NCBI GenBank assembly: GCA_021014325.1
Contig: CM037472.1
Coordinates: 34,682,234 to 34,746,233 of the forward strand
DNA from: Plazaster borealis
Lineage: Eukaryota > Echinodermata > Asteroidea > Forcipulatida > Labidiasteridae
Direction of reading: 5' to 3'
DNA: 64,000 nt
Part shown: positions 1 through 13,557 of the stretch, piece after piece
How the letters are laid out: each line of letters starts with the position of its first letter
Position numbering within the stretch: the stretch's first letter is position 1
The notes under the pieces: model-generated
Told to the model about the DNA's origin: nothing
What the model saw: only the letters and a program-made list of their open reading frames with translations
Database searches by the model: none
Position numbers and translations under genes: made by a program

Positions 1-1237
1 TTATCCGCAGGAAATTACGGTAATTGAAGGTTGATTTGAATTGAATTAACACACAAACACTAGTGTGTGAACACCTGCAATCTGGAACCTCCTATTGTCC
101 CCTTTTTTGTTTGTACTGTAACTTTTTGGCAACAGCTTCCATTGGTTTTTTACCCACCCAGGGACCCTAATGCTCTCTTTTGTTATAGGTCCCTGGTTTG
201 AATGTATATCTAGCACAATGTGTGTGTCACAAATGCTCCCTGGGCAGCTGGTTCCCAATGTCATTGCTGCTCATAGCACTAATGTTTTCACATACTGTAC
301 ATACTACAGTCACCAGTCTTAAAGGGAAGTTTGGTAAGGCCAAAAAAAAAAATACCAGTTGATCGTCCTGATTTTTCCAAAAAGAGGAGGATGAGGGCCT
401 TTTTATTTTTTTTATTTTTTTTTCCAAGAAGGCCGCCAAGTATTTCAATTCAAACAGACCACCTATTCTTCAGTTTTTACTCTGAAAAACCGTGTTCAGA
501 TTCAGAAGACGCCACACGAGATGCGTGGGTCAGCAACTATAGAGGTTTGAAACAAACAGTAGGCTCCAATTACCAAATGTGTACGATGCCTTTAAGTGAC
601 TGAGGCTGTGGCTGTTGGTTGCAACATCAATGTTGAAGAATAGGACTTTTTAGACATGTTAGAAGCCATCAATTCTGACATGGCTTAATATTGGATTCTT
701 AAGTTACACATGAGTATCAAGTCGTAATTAAACACAAGGCTGAAATTTGTCTATCCCATGAAAGACAAGAGCTTGTGCTCTTTGTAGAGTAAAAGGAACA
801 CACAGGGCTAAATTTCATAGTGCTGCATCAACAGACGGACTTCATGAGCACAGAAATGCTTGCCACAGTACCATATAGAAGTGTCTGTTGTTTTTAATGG
901 ATTCCCGCTAAGTTTTGCTTCACATAACAATTTGTTGAGCAGTACTTTCTACCTTGTCTGCCTTGAAATTTGTCCGAGGATATTGGGCTTAGGGTATAAT
1001 CTAAACACAGCCTGCAAGTTTTTTCCTTCCGGACTCAAAAAGTGAGATGAGATTCAAAATTGGCATATACGTACGAGCATTGCGTACATGTAGCTGGGAG
1101 GGGCTCAATTTCACGAGTCGCTAACATCCATCTAATGATGAGTTAGCCAATGAATCAATCTTTAATTGCTTACTAAGATGTGGTGTCACAATACAAATCA
1201 CTATGGTGATGTTTATGCACATCTTAACTAAAGATAA
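1..1237. other. Non-coding sequence, no gene recognised
   Basis: This is AT-rich DNA with only short chance open frames. At 545-600 the text CCAATTACCAAATGTGTACGATGCCTTTAA resembles the right end of the TTAA MITE family described below, so part of this stretch is old transposon. Confidence 0.5.
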
Positions 1238-1506
1238 GGCCTTTTCACACTAGAACAAGCTCCAATTCGAAAGCTACACAGTTCAAATTCACTCTGCTTC
1301 CGCACCGCCTCACGCAAAGCAACTTTTAATTGCTGCATGACTGCACGTGTAATTCTCTACAAGGGTCAAAAACCCTCAACCCACCTCCCTAGCATGAGTG
1401 CTCTTCACCGGTCAGTGCGGGATTAAAATGTTGTTGTGTGAAAAGGTCAGAATCCAAACTAACACTGCTGGCCAGCACAAAGATTTTGTCTGTGTGTGAA
1501 AAGACC
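1238..1506. repeat. Dispersed MITE-like repeat with GGCCTTTTCACAC ends
   Basis: The stretch starts GGCCTTTTCACAC and ends GTGTGAAAAGACC, which are near-perfect inverted termini. The core holds AGGGTCAAAAACCCTCAACC. A partial relative lies at 33256-33410, with similar ends and GGTTGAGGGTTTTTGACCC in inverse orientation. It is non-coding. Confidence 0.55.
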
Positions 1507-2499
1507 GTCAGTGCTTTGTGAAATCAAGACCTGAACATACAGCAATGGATTTTACTATTGAAGCACGACATTACTGCAGACACTATAGAGCTTTTTAATG
1601 GTCCCTAGTGATAATGGTCCATACAGGGCTAGAATTGTTGGGGACAATCCATAAGACCACAGGGCTTGTCATTTTAAAGTTTTACCGAAACAGAAATTGA
1701 CTTAACTGGCTTGACGCTTGAAATCACTGGCCTGGGCCGGCGGTCCAGTGTTAAATTTGATCCCTGCCATAGTTTCTTGTTACAGTATAAACCATTTTAT
1801 CTAATCATTCTTTACCCTCTGCCAACTGCACTTTTCTTCCCTTATGTATAAACTTCATACAGAAAGCATGTCGTTCATTTCAGCTGTTGGAGACAACAGT
1901 ATGGAACAGGTGGTCTCTGGCTGTTGATTAACTATATGTGGACCCTCTTCATCTTGGAGTGTGACGGCCAGCCAGATTGTTCTGCTCTCCTCATCCTATA
2001 TACGCTTGTTTGAAACACGACTCAGTCTTTGACCTTTCATCTCCAGATCCATATTTATTATTATAGAGCCTGGACAGTTCATTGCTCCGTCTCGTCTCCT
2101 TAGCGTTTTTGCCGGGTCATTTGGCCTTTTGATCAGGACAGGTACAAGATTCAAGGGAGTGAACTAACAACTGAAACATGACAAGCGGGAAGTGGGAAAG
2201 CCTTGAGTGTAAATACCCAGCAGAGCTTTCTGCTGATGTGGCCATATATTTTGTATGCAGCAAAAGAATTCTAACCCCGCATCACCTATATGATTGTCCA
2301 AAGTACACGTGCACGATCATGGGCAAATTTATTTTGAAAATTATTGCTGGCAACATGTTTGATTGTTGGCTCTGTAATTTCACGGGTCTGTAGAGTCGAA
2401 GAAGGTAGAGAATCCTAATGCGATAGAAAGAGTAAACACAATCTCAAAAAGGTGTTAAAGAGGTGATATTTATTGCAGCTACATGAAAATTTGTTGTGT

Positions 2500-2776
2500 A
2501 TCGTGGCTGAGTAGTCTAGAGCCTCAAAGTTTTGACTGCTGAGTCATCAGAGTGTGGGTTCGAATCCCAATTGTGACACTTGTGTCCCTGGGCAAGAGTG
2601 TCTCTGGGCAATACACTTCAGTACAATTGCTTCTCATTACCCAGGAGTTAAGAGGGTAGAGATTGTTGATGTGAATGATTAGCAACCTGTGCACCCATTT
2701 GGCTGCTCAATGAATAGGGGTAACTGTAAGGCGCTTTGATACGATGTTTAAAAGCGCCTATTATTATCTATTATTA
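2500..2776 (+). repeat. tRNA-Leu-derived SINE copy
   Basis: The head resembles tRNA-Leu: TCGTGGCTGAGTAGTCTAGA (A box) and GTGGGTTCGAATCCCA (B box). A tRNA-unrelated body with TTGTGACACTTGTGTCCCTGGGCAAGA follows. The tail reads GGCGCTTTGATACG and ends in an ATT/TTA microsatellite. Further copies in the window share this plan. Pol III transcription is expected from the A and B boxes. Confidence 0.75.
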
Positions 2777-2925
2777 CATTAGCCAGATTGACATATTTCA
2801 GTTATGTCCAAGTTGCCAAGAAAAGCCTTGACAAAAATTATTCCTACCACAAGCCCCTTTGGGTAAAACATTAATTTTAGCTGTTAACATGCCTAAAGCT
2901 TACACTGGACTAATCCCAAATGCAT

Positions 2926-2948
2926 TGACGTCATCACGCCGCCATCTT
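2926..2948 (-). promoter_or_regulatory. CRE plus YY1-like site
   Basis: A palindromic CRE (TGACGTCA, 2926-2933) lies five bases from GCCGCCATCTT, which reads AAGATGGCGGC on the minus strand. That motif is the YY1 downstream-promoter type. With the CCAAT array at 3011-3100 this resembles a TATA-less promoter firing toward lower coordinates. No downstream gene was recognised. Confidence 0.4.
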
Positions 2949-3010
2949 AGAGGTAAAACGATGATGAAACAATGGAAAATTCAAATCTAAGTACACACAG
3001 GACACATTAT

Positions 3011-3100
3011 TGGCCAATGAGTAATTGGCCAATGAGTAATTGACCAATGAGTAGTTGGCCAATGAGTAATTGACCAATGAGTAATTGGCCAATGAATTAA
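3011..3100. repeat. 15-bp tandem repeat, six copies, each with CCAAT
   Basis: Six units of TGGCCAATGAGTAAT or TGACCAATGAGTAAT begin at 3011, 3026, 3041, 3056, 3071 and 3086, exactly 15 bases apart. Each carries a CCAAT box (NF-Y core), and most carry the palindrome ATTGGCCAAT. The array may be regulatory or an ordinary minisatellite. Confidence 0.85.
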
Positions 3101-3503
3101 AAATTAAAAGTATGAGAAAAGTGGCTGGCATTGCCTTTTCAAAATTTCTAAATTGCTAAGAGTTTTGGTGTGATTTTGCTGATGCTACCTTTAAGAATAT
3201 TTGCAAATAACAAATTAAAAAACAACTTTCACCAAAGGAGTAAATTAACCATGTAGGTAATGTTTTATGCAATGAGTTAAATTGGTTTGATTTTTACGGA
3301 TGAGCACATACCAAAATGCTTGAGCAAATTTTGGCGTCAGGAATATATGCAACCACAGGTACTCATTTCAAGAGTGTCTCGCCATCGCATGAGTCCAAAA
3401 GTTCACCTGATCCCCAGACCATTCAATCATCTTTATGTCAAATGTACCCTGTAACTACAGCCAGGCTCATTCTTCACATGAATTCAGAGCAAATTTGACA
3501 TTC

Positions 3504-3521
3504 GGGGGGGGGGGGGGGGGG
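3504..3521 (+). repeat. Poly-G run (18 G)
   Basis: This is an uninterrupted G tract, likely length-polymorphic and able to form G-quadruplex structure. Confidence 0.9.
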
Positions 3522-4640
3522 ATACCTCGTGATTGGCAAAGCCATGGAAAGTTGAAGTATGAGCCAGCGTTAAATGGTGTGACGATGAAGGGAAATAATT
3601 ATACCGTAGCAAAGAGTCTGGTGTACACAGGTTGATGTTTAAGTAAAATTGTACGTGGTTATTCTTTTGCAAACAGATTGTCGTGTCCAGCAGAATTAAT
3701 CGAGTGAAATTTCATCCTTGTATCCAAGCGTGAACCGTCCATCGGTACAATATGGACATTTGAGACCTTCACTCAAGATCGTCGGAAGCTGGAGAGTGGC
3801 CGTATGTACAGCATGTAATGCATGACAGGCAATGGCATCTGCTAACTGGTGAGTTCTTAAGTCTCAATTTTAAGTGTAAAATTCAGAATGAGTATAAGAA
3901 GCGAAAGTCTTCTGAAGCTGTGTGGCGTTGCATTGCATCCAATCCATGAATTTTAATAGATGTATTATATTTGCATCGCGGTATAAACAATAATATTTTT
4001 GGTTTCACCGTACACCGATGTGTGATGAGCATTTTATCCTCGGTGCTTTCTGGAGTCCTGCAGAAAATAAACTCCACAGGCACTGGCCTACTACTCGGTG
4101 GGATTGGAAGCCGGTACCCTGCACTTAACAACTAGACCACTGAATGGTGCCTGGTGACGAGAGGTCAGTTCGAATCCCTTGTAATTAGCAGCGGCTTCTG
4201 CAAATATTTCAATAGATGTAATATTTGCATCGGGGGATTAACAATAATAGTTGTTGTTTGACCATATACACTGATGTAAGTTGATCATAAAATGTCAAAG
4301 TTCATTAAAAATGCATTTGATATTTTTAGTGTCGGCACAGTTGAAGTACACAAGCTGTAATTTATACATGAGTGGTTTTAATGGTAGTAGATGTATGTTA
4401 CTTTGGATTCAAGTGATAAACATACAAACATGTACACAGTAAGCTTACATAGAAAGGTTTACTTTTATTTATCCGAAACAATACATATAAATAAATAAAT
4501 AGGATAAGAGCTAACATTTTAACAGCGGGAGGGGGGGGGAAATCAAACAGAATTGTGTAGTACAGTGTTTGGTTTTCTCTTCACTTGCAATGCAAACGAA
4601 AAAAGTTGAGACTCAAAACAGAGGTGGCAGCATTTCTTAG

Positions 4641-4727
4641 ACCCAAGTATTAGCTCTCTTAGACCAAGTAAGCTCTTTTAAACCAAGTAAGATCTTTTAC
4701 ATCAAGTTAGCTCTCTTACACCAAATA
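4641..4727. repeat. About 22-bp tandem repeat, four imperfect copies
   Basis: Units of the form CCAAGTAAGCTCTTTTAGA recur four times with substitutions. The array is non-coding. Confidence 0.6.
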
Positions 4728-6375
4728 AATTATAAATTAAATTAACCCATCTGAGTCAGTACTGGATTAATGTGTAAACCACTTAATCCTACGAACACAA
4801 ACAAATACAATAAATAAAAAATTGAATCTACTATACATACAGTACATACATGTGTACATGTATATGTGTGGCTTTTTGAATATTAACATGTAATTGCCAA
4901 AACCCACGCAGACCTTAAAAGTATAACAGGAATTTGTTAGTAAACTTGTGAAGTAAAGTTCGTTCTTGTTTACTTGTATCTGTACATGGTTGCACAAGTA
5001 TTTCCTGTTTGATTGGATCCATTCTAGAGTGATTAATGTATACCTTGTGGACTTTAGACTTGGATTAGACGCTGGCAGGAGTTGCAGTAATCAAGCATGC
5101 AGTGACGAGTTTTACTGTTACCAGTACTGTACACTAGTAGTTTGATGATTAGGGAATAAATTGAGGGGCAAAATTGGATAAGGGGGCATGTGCTCTTCTA
5201 ATTTCTACCCTTCTACACAATTTGTCATCCTTTTTTTCCGCTCATCTGTTATCTCTGCCTTTTATGTGTTTTGCAATGGCATCTTGCATGGTAAATTGGC
5301 TTTTACTGCAGGCAATCTCTGTTGACAAGAGGAATTTTAATAGCGGACTTAATTACAAATTTGCTGTTTGCTTTAAGAATGGTTTGAACCTGCAGTCTTG
5401 ATGTTTGAGGGCTGTCTGCTTTGATCATTAAAACAAAAACTAAAATCAAATGTTGTCAGTGAGCTTTGAGTGGTACATGTACATGCTATATACATGAAGT
5501 TAAACATTACGTAAGAAATGTGTCCGATCTGAAAAGAACTATTCGTTTAAAAAGTCTGTTTCTAATAAGGGAGCTCTCTCCCTATGTACCGATGCATTCA
5601 TTTCTACACATGGACACCCTGTTTCTACTTACAATGCACACACATGACATAATGTACGTGGCCTGATATACTTCATTCATGTGAAGGCATGAAGGGCAAG
5701 ACAGTTTTTCTGATGTAAAGGGCACCTCAATGATTGAAATTTGAGTTTGTAATGGGACATTTCATAATCACCAAGGCAATGACCAGGGGCGTTTGCCTAC
5801 ACATGTATGTTGCCTCTGTGAAGCATCAGGCCTGCATACATTGTACATATATACAATACTAGTATAGTTCTGAATTTGTAAGATAGCTATGAAAGTATAC
5901 ATACATTGTACAAATAAACACTGACATTGTACACTACACAGTACACCAGACAATCCTCTTTTGATGAGTGCCTGAGTGTCAGGATGTGGTGCTGACAGAG
6001 AAGACTGTTAAGAACTCCTGGACTGAACACTAGACAGATTTGAATCTGTTCTCCAGCAGATGGACTGTGCAACACCAATGATCAGATGAAACTAAATTAC
6101 TTAGGGCATAGTCAGCAGAAGAGAACAGAGAAATCCTTGGTAGAAAATCCTTCATTCAAGGAGGAGTAGAGGAGACAAGAAAGCAGGGAAGAGAGAAGGT
6201 GAGATGGGTAGATGCGGGTTATCTCACCTCGAACTTAATCAACCACCTCACCCAAAACCATCACAAATTACATAATTTTATGAGATGGGTCATGAATGGT
6301 CAGTTAATACCGAATTTTGACAAGAGAGAGAGACATCAGCAAAATTCCCCTAGTTAGCTCATGCAATTTTGGCAT

Positions 6376-6770
6376 GTCGTGGCTAGCGGTCAAGCACACT
6401 GGACTCAAGCTCTGGTGTTTCTGATCAGCAGAGTGTAGGTTCGAGTCCCAGTCTTGACACTTGTGTTCTTAAGCAAGACACTTAACCATTATTGCTTTGT
6501 CCTTTGGATGGAGCGTAAAGCCATACAGGTGGTTGTAGGTCTTGTGTGTTGTGTAATGCATGTAAAAGAACCCAGTTTTGCCTTGGTGTTTTTAGCAGTG
6601 GCTGCTAAATGCCCCACAGCACCTTGTAAGCCATTAGAAAGTGCTAAATAAATAGGTCTCATAACTCAAAAAACAAAGCTCTGCTTTGATGAAAAATAAA
6701 TAATGAGCGCTTTGATACGCCCCTAGGGGTGTGATAAAACACTAAGAACCCAGTATTATTGTCATTATTA
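6376..6770 (+). repeat. tRNA-Leu-derived SINE copy
   Basis: The head GTCGTGGCTAGCGGTCAAGC and GGACTCAAGCTCTGGT preserve the tRNA-Leu(CAA) A box and anticodon region, and GTAGGTTCGAGTCCCA is the B box. The body reads TTAAGCAAGACACTTAACC, then GGATGGAGCGTAAAGCC. The tail has GAGCGCTTTGATACG and TTATTGTCATTATTA. Confidence 0.75.
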
Positions 6771-6909
6771 ATTTGCACTAAAATTATATTCTCATACATG
6801 TATAGTATACAAATAATGAATGTTTATGAGTGCAACGAATGAAAAGATTCTCCCCATTGAAAGAATGCATCGATACAACATCAAAGTAGATTTTTATCAT
6901 TTGGAGGAA

Positions 6910-7052
6910 AAAACTACCAATGTTCTGCTAAGCAAAAATAAGCAGGATACCAGTCACATACATTGTATGGTGCATGTGACATGATATTTTGGCTGGTAAT
7001 CTTATCATGGGAAGCAGAAATGTTTTGTGCTTAGCTACTTGAAGTTGGGCCC
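6910..7052. repeat. GGGCCC-ended MITE, partial copy
   Basis: The core text TTCTGCTAAGCAAAAATAAG, then GGATACCAGTCACA and TTTTGGCTGGTAA, ends with GAAGTTGGGCCC. These are shared with copies at 14909, 15094, 37098, 37915 and 49478. The left terminus is lost. Confidence 0.7.
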
Positions 7053-9969
7053 AGTTGGTCTTGACCTTGGTGCCCCTTCAAAAGTTTCCCATAGACTTGC
7101 CCTGTTCTTGGCCTTGGTGTCCCTTCAACCCATAGACTTTAAGATCTTCCAATGGAATAGCCCTTTGCCGAACGAAAATGGCCTTGCCCTCTCAAAGATG
7201 AAATTCCATGCCTGATAAGGGAAGGTGATTACAGAAAGGAGACAATATCTTTTCCTGGATGACTATTGAGGTAGTACTTAGGGAGCCTCTGTCACATTCC
7301 CATCTCCAGTTTGGATTGCAGAATTCATTACAGAAGGGGCTTGGTTCCTTTGTTTGTACAGCTTGGTCAGTGACTCTGGCAATCTCAATACAGGTCTGAA
7401 ACCCAAATTACATGTACCAACAGAGGCAAGGTGCTGTCCAGAATATTGTCATAATTTTTTTAAAGGTGTTAAATTTGATTGGATTTAGTCTTTACAAGGC
7501 ATGATATTCTTCCTACTTTGGTCTGATTTCCGATTTATTTGCCCTTTGAAAAATCAGGAAAATTTTGATTAAATACTGTAGCCTGAAAGGTCTATTTAAA
7601 GCCTACCAGGTGTACATGTAGGTCAGCCCTTTTATTTGATAAAATGTGCCTACTTTTTTCAACTGCCAAATATCATGCCTGGTCTTTACTGAGTATGGAG
7701 TCTGTACAATGTGTACATTTTAAGATTTAGGAAGAATTTGCTATAAAATGTGTGCCATTCTCACTCAAACATGTACATGTAGTTGTTTTAACATCCTAGG
7801 TTTCTTTGAGCATTTGGTTTGAAACTCTTTTTTCAGTATGATTTTTTTATTACCAGATAGATAATAACGATAGATTTGGTTGAAATTGTGAAAAAGTTGT
7901 TGGAAAATTTGTGTCACCAGCCTATGTACATGAAACGGCTTAACACTGCATTTTCATGTATAATTTATATTTTTCTTTACAATGTAGGCACCCAATTTAT
8001 GCCTCCACAAAAGCAACGTTGCTAACCCATGCAACGTCCTTACGTGAGCATAAAAATTTATGGCCAGTTCAACTGTACCTGTGGTGCATTGTAGTGTGAT
8101 TAAGCGTGCACTAAAAGCAGGCATCCATCCAAGTTATGATTTTATTTATGTTTGTTTTTCATCAAATTGTCCCTCAAGGTCTACTGCTAAAAGCAATGTT
8201 GCTTTGAGCCGTTCAAGTACACTGATTGTTTGATAATTCAACCGGCTGTTTCCTCTTGAGGGGCTGCAACAAGAAGGATGAATTCGGGTCGACACGGAAA
8301 ATTTAAAATGAGTTTCAGTGTTACTTTGCAAAATGATATTGATCGTTCGCTCAGACTTCTGATCAATTATGTATATTAAACAACCGTATCCATTTGTGCT
8401 TTGACGGTAAACATGAACTTGTGAGACTTCCTTGCGTTATTGACAAAACCCTTCTTCTTTTTTCAACCCTGAGTCAATCAGAGCACGAGAGCAGATGGTA
8501 ACCCAACCCAGGGCATTGATTGCTCCACTCTCACGGGACCATCAGCGCTAAACAATTTTGTTACAATACCCCGTGTGACTTTTGTTATCTGAGGCTTGTT
8601 TTGAAGTGTCAAAGCAGTTATTCTGTGTGCTTTTACTGGAATTGACCAATGGGGGCTAGGAGATTGGAGGGGGGGGGTGGGGGGTGGGTAGGTAGGCGAT
8701 GTCTGAGAGGTGTCAATATCCCAAGCAAGCGTAGGCATTTGGAATCCCTTATGTTTTATCAGATGGCAAAAGATCTGGCTAGTTTGAGAAAATTGTTACC
8801 CAGTCTTACAATTTGTGATGCAGTCACATCAAACATTATGAAACACACAAACCTTCATAGAAATACAAAAACAAAATTGGCTTCCCCCACCCCCCCTCGC
8901 TTACTCATGGAAAATATTTCCAATAAAAGCAGAAGGTAGAAGTTAATTAAATACATTTTGATGGATGGATGGTAACATTTTATTTACCTTGCTCTATGAT
9001 TTCATTTAAAAAAAACATCAAGAGTCTAATTTGATCGGCAGCATGATGCCAGGAATGTTTGTGGGTTCCGTGGCAAAACAATATTTATATAGTAATAAGG
9101 CACACTCCCACTTTAATAACAAAATTGTCTTCGGGGAAATTTCAGGAGATATTGGAGGCAAAGGTAAACGGAGGTCGAAATATTGTTGATGACAATCATT
9201 AAACAAAATCTTGACCAAAACATAATTGGAGATAAACAAGTTTCATAATTGCTAATTGAGTGGGTAAATTTTTTTTAAAAGTTTGTTTTATTCTGCCTAA
9301 ATTAGCGTTGCCTGATGTTGCCACTGCCAGTGAGTAGATCTTAGTCCAATACCGTGCGGGCGATAAATTTCAACCTCCCACACATTACAGTGAGGATACA
9401 AAGCCCACGCTCACTCAAATGATCAAGTTTCTTCAGTTAGCTTCCCCTCTTCCGCATCCCCCTTGGCATGAATGCATCTAACAATGGACACATGAAGGTT
9501 GAGTGCCTTGCCTAGAGGAACGCCGAGCCTTGATGAAAACTGATCCCAAAATGAAGAGGAAAAAAATTCCAGCCTGGCTGGAAATTGATACTGTCACAGA
9601 TTGTGTACCCAGGCTATTATTACATATATTACAATCCATCCCCCCCGGTTGCCATAGCGATGTAATTGGCTTGCAACAAAAAAAGAAGGAAATGGAAGCA
9701 GTGTTGTGTAGTATGTACTTTGGGTTTGGGGGAGAGGTTACCTAGGATACTAGAAAATGTCAAGGCTTGCTGTGGGTTCCTTTAAAAATCAATTGCTGTC
9801 ATTGTCCGACAGGCCATTGTCATTTTGGTCTGCGCATTGTGCCCCAGAAATTGTTGTATAATGTTTTCCCTCCCACCTAACTGCCACAATTTCTGTGTAT
9901 TTGCCTAAGCTTATGATAATTTGTGCGTTCTCTGTTCAAAGTGAAACACATGTGCTGCTAGCTTTATGG
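7053..9969. other. Non-coding, no gene recognised
   Basis: Only short chance frames occur. A G-rich tract at 8668-8695 and C-rich counterparts are low complexity. An X-box-like GGTTGCCATAGCGATG occurs at about 9648. No coding or splice evidence was seen. Confidence 0.5.
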
Positions 9970-10330
9970 TTCATGGAATAATAATAAAACAATAATTTAT
10001 TGATTAATATTGCGCCCATTCTATAAAATGTACACAAGCGCATAACAAAATAATCAAACAATAATTTAAATCATCAACAACAAAAGACAATGATTAAAAA
10101 GCAAAAAAAACAGGAAAATCACAAAACGAGCACAAACAAATTGGTAAAAAGCTAAACCACAATCCATAAAAATGATAACACAAGACCCGTAGAGGACTCC
10201 CCATACAAATAGTGTTAAAATTTACAAGAGTACCAAAACAAAAAACAAATGTAAAAAGGCATAACATTAAAACAGTAAATATATAAAATGTTATGAGGAG
10301 ATCAACAATATCTTGTCATCTTGGTCTGAG
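9970..10330 (-). mobile_element. Probable retrotransposon 3' tail
   Basis: Read on the minus strand, the stretch is a T-rich untranslated tail ending ATAGAATGGGCGCAATATTA followed by an ATT/TTA microsatellite. This plan matches the LINE end at 29985-30690. No coding part remains. Confidence 0.45.
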
Positions 10331-13300
10331 TAGTGTCTGAGAATTTTAGTTAGCACAGTCGCAAAAATTGGTAAATCTGACACTAGGCATATTATTAGAA
10401 TCTGAATAACCTACATTTTGTCCATTTTTTTTATTAATTGGTTTTTTGACACGTGTCATTTTAGTATCTCGGAGCGTGTTCCTGAAATGTTCACCAGATC
10501 TGATAATCAACAGAAACATATAGACTTTTTTCTTGCGATTTACTGTGTGTATGTTTTGTTAACAGTAAATACATTCTTGAAGGTTAACTCAAGACTTGTT
10601 TTAATGGAACCGGCATTGAACACTGCAGGGAATTAAGAGAGAAGAACAAAAAGAAAAAGAACATAAAAATAGGATATGCTGACAGATCTGTCCGCCACAT
10701 TCTATTTTTAGTGAGACAGAGTCAGTCGTTCGTGTCCCGTCCACATTGAGCTTGAGCTAACCTAATAACTGAAACCAGCGCTTCGCAAATCATAACCGGA
10801 ACACAGAATGAAATTTCAAGCGTTGATTGCAACTGACTCCAATGATGGCATCGGACGGTGGAATGCGTGACTGCAGCAGGCTCCACTACCTGACCATCAT
10901 CACACAATCATCACCCCCCAGTTGGAAGAGCAGAAGTAACCTTTCCAGGAGTGTTGTGTCAACAGCCAGGTGTTTTTCCATCTTTCAAAGTGTCAAGCCC
11001 ATAACAAGCCAATAATCCTCAAAAGTACTCTACTCGAATTGCCCACCAAGTCAGAAATAATTTTCTGTTTATTTAAACTGGCTGAGCAGGGGAAGATGAA
11101 ATTACGTTCACTGCCTGTAACGATGTCAATAAAACAGCAGTGTGGGCTTAGGGATTATAATGAAGTTATTCTTGGGGCCGTTGTAAATATTGTGTCAAGC
11201 ATGGGCCAGGAATTGGAAGTGTTCATTTATTTGCAAATAATTTCAAAACCGAAGCAAATAAACAGTCTTCATGTTAAGAGAGAGAGAGAGGGGGAGAGAA
11301 AAACAAAAACAAAAATATTCCTCAGTTGAAGCCTTGTAGTTTCTTTTTTCGGGCTAGATGTAATGTGGTACATTAACACATACCTGCTCTTTCCCCTTCT
11401 TATTAAACCTCTTGCATGGGCAGCCATTGCTGAGGTCAGCCGAAATTGTATTTTATTTCATCAAAATTCTTCAAACCTTTTGTAGTGGCCTCATGCTTTT
11501 CAATTTTGAAGATGCCTCGTTTGCTTAAATGTAGGGTCATAGATTGGTAAATACTAAAAAAAAATTATGGCCATAAAAACTCGGTAAGAAGCACTGCAGC
11601 TGCAGATAGTATAAACTATTTTGAGAAAGGATCCCCTTCAAAGTAATATGGTTTGGATAATTATTTACACAAACACAACTGAACCCGAGAAAACAATTCA
11701 TGAGAAATGAAGCGTTTTTCAGATTTGTGAGGGTTGAATAAAAATTCAAATTTCCGTGATGTCCGTTCGCGAATGCTGCAGCCCTGGCAGCCAGAGAAGC
11801 GGTCAGTACCCGCTGTCACCTCGCTAAACGGTGATGGATTCGACGTTCTTGATGAAAACACTGTGACAATTTTGGGCTGTCTTCTCAACAAGTAGATGCT
11901 GTATTTAACTGAAACTTTCACAGGTGACTTTTGTTATACCTATCTTGAAAATTTTTGCCTATATATCGGCATGACGTTGACAAGAACCAATCTATGAACC
12001 TTCCATTAAATAAGTTTACTAATATATGAACACTCATTAAGCAGGGTTTTCCCCAGGTTTTTTTCAAAACTGGGGGTCATTCTGGACCCAAATTTGTGGA
12101 TGTTTGGCCAAAGCACGCTGAATTAAAACAAGGTCTTTGAAATGTTTTCTACTTCGTGTTTATCTTGGTTTTAAAAGCCCTACTGTGCAATCTGAAGCAT
12201 TCTATATGGTTTTCTCTTGATGTTTCTTTGTGATTTTTTAAAATTGTTGTTATAACATGTATATATTTCTATATTTTGTTTGCATATCGGCCGAAATGTG
12301 TGAATATCGGCATGCAAATCGTACGTATCGGCTCGATGTATAACCCTGTTAAGGTTCACTAATGTTCACTAATTAAAGTTCACTAGTGGTATAATGGTCA
12401 TATATTGCAGAGCAGATGTTTTAATTGTAATTTCCTGTTTCCTATTTTGGTTGTATAGCCACCCTCCCCATCTATTCAAGAGCTGAGCGAAGCCTTACTT
12501 TTATTGTGGGGGGATTTTTCACTGGCTTTTAGCCTACATCAGGGATCAGAAATTTCAGACTTTTATCTGAATTCAGACTTTCAAAAGTCTGCCTGTTAAA
12601 CAAAAAATGCTTTATAATTTCTCAAAATTAAATAAGTCGGCTCTTTGATCAACTTCTCTAGCTCTGAGGATACTGTTCAAAGAAGCACCCCGGAATCTAT
12701 AACTTTAGGGGTTACCAAAAGGAAAACATGCCATCATTTCAATGTACCTCCTAAGATCCCAGTTTCAAACCTTTTTTTCAGCATTCTCTCACCCCTGCTT
12801 CATGTACATACATTGTACCATCACAAAATATTAAAAGTTGGTGGATTTTATATGCTGTACTTATCCTTGTAATTTGATTGATGGAACACATGTCACGTTC
12901 ATACTTTATTTTGCAGTGTATAGGGCCTACTGTTCCAACACTCCAAAATTTAATATAGGAGTGCTATATTTATAAATATTCATGCAGGGTGCTTGGTACG
13001 CTTCTTGGGAGCTAACCTTCTCACCTACTAACAGATTTTACATTTAATATACCGTATATTGATTCCATCGCGCGTTATTAGCCGAACGTGCTTTAGCCAA
13101 CCGGTCTTAAACAGCTCCAGGTATGTCTTTATAAGCCGTTTAATACCTTCTTGTTGAAATGAATTATAAATTGTTAAAACACTTTATATTATTTATTGAT
13201 GAAATAAATTATGAATTATATTAAAAATATCAAATGACAAGGATCTACACAGTATGTGTGAGGTACAAAAAACAAATATAGGATGCATTTTATTCATACA

Positions 13301-13557
13301 ATATAGCAGAATGTAATCACTCGTTGAAATCTGGACTGTTCCATTTCACTCGGCTTTGCCTTGTGACCCAGATTTCACCTTCTATTGCACTCATAATTTT
13401 ATGCATCCAGTATTTGTATAACGGATTTGAGGTATGCAGGTTCTCCTCCTACTCTAGGGACTCTCTATGTTTACTACAAAGTTATGAAACAAAATCAAAT
13501 TAGAGTCTGGAATTGCAGCCCCCCTCAATTTTGATGAGTTTTTGTACCGGTTTTATT
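10331..13557. other. Non-coding; diverged MITE at about 11540-11940
   Basis: At 11566-11660 the text CATAAAAACTCGGTAAGAAG, GCACTGCAGCTG and TATTTTGAGAAAGGATCCCC matches the interior of the TTAA MITE family. The stretch at 10690-11010 is unusually balanced in composition, but I recognise nothing in it. No exon was supported. Confidence 0.45.

Larger units (their letters stand above)
3101..6375. other. Non-coding, AT-rich, no gene recognised
   Basis: No exon-like open frame was recognised. The stretch includes an 18-base G run (3504-3521), a short tandem repeat (4641-4727) and a tRNA-like B box (GGTCAGTTCGAATCCC near 4163) suggesting an old SINE. Confidence 0.5.

Noticed and set aside
3012..3100. 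Minus-strand peptide with repeated NYSLA units
   Set aside because: The pentapeptide periodicity is the 15-base CCAAT repeat read in frame, with no other coding sign.
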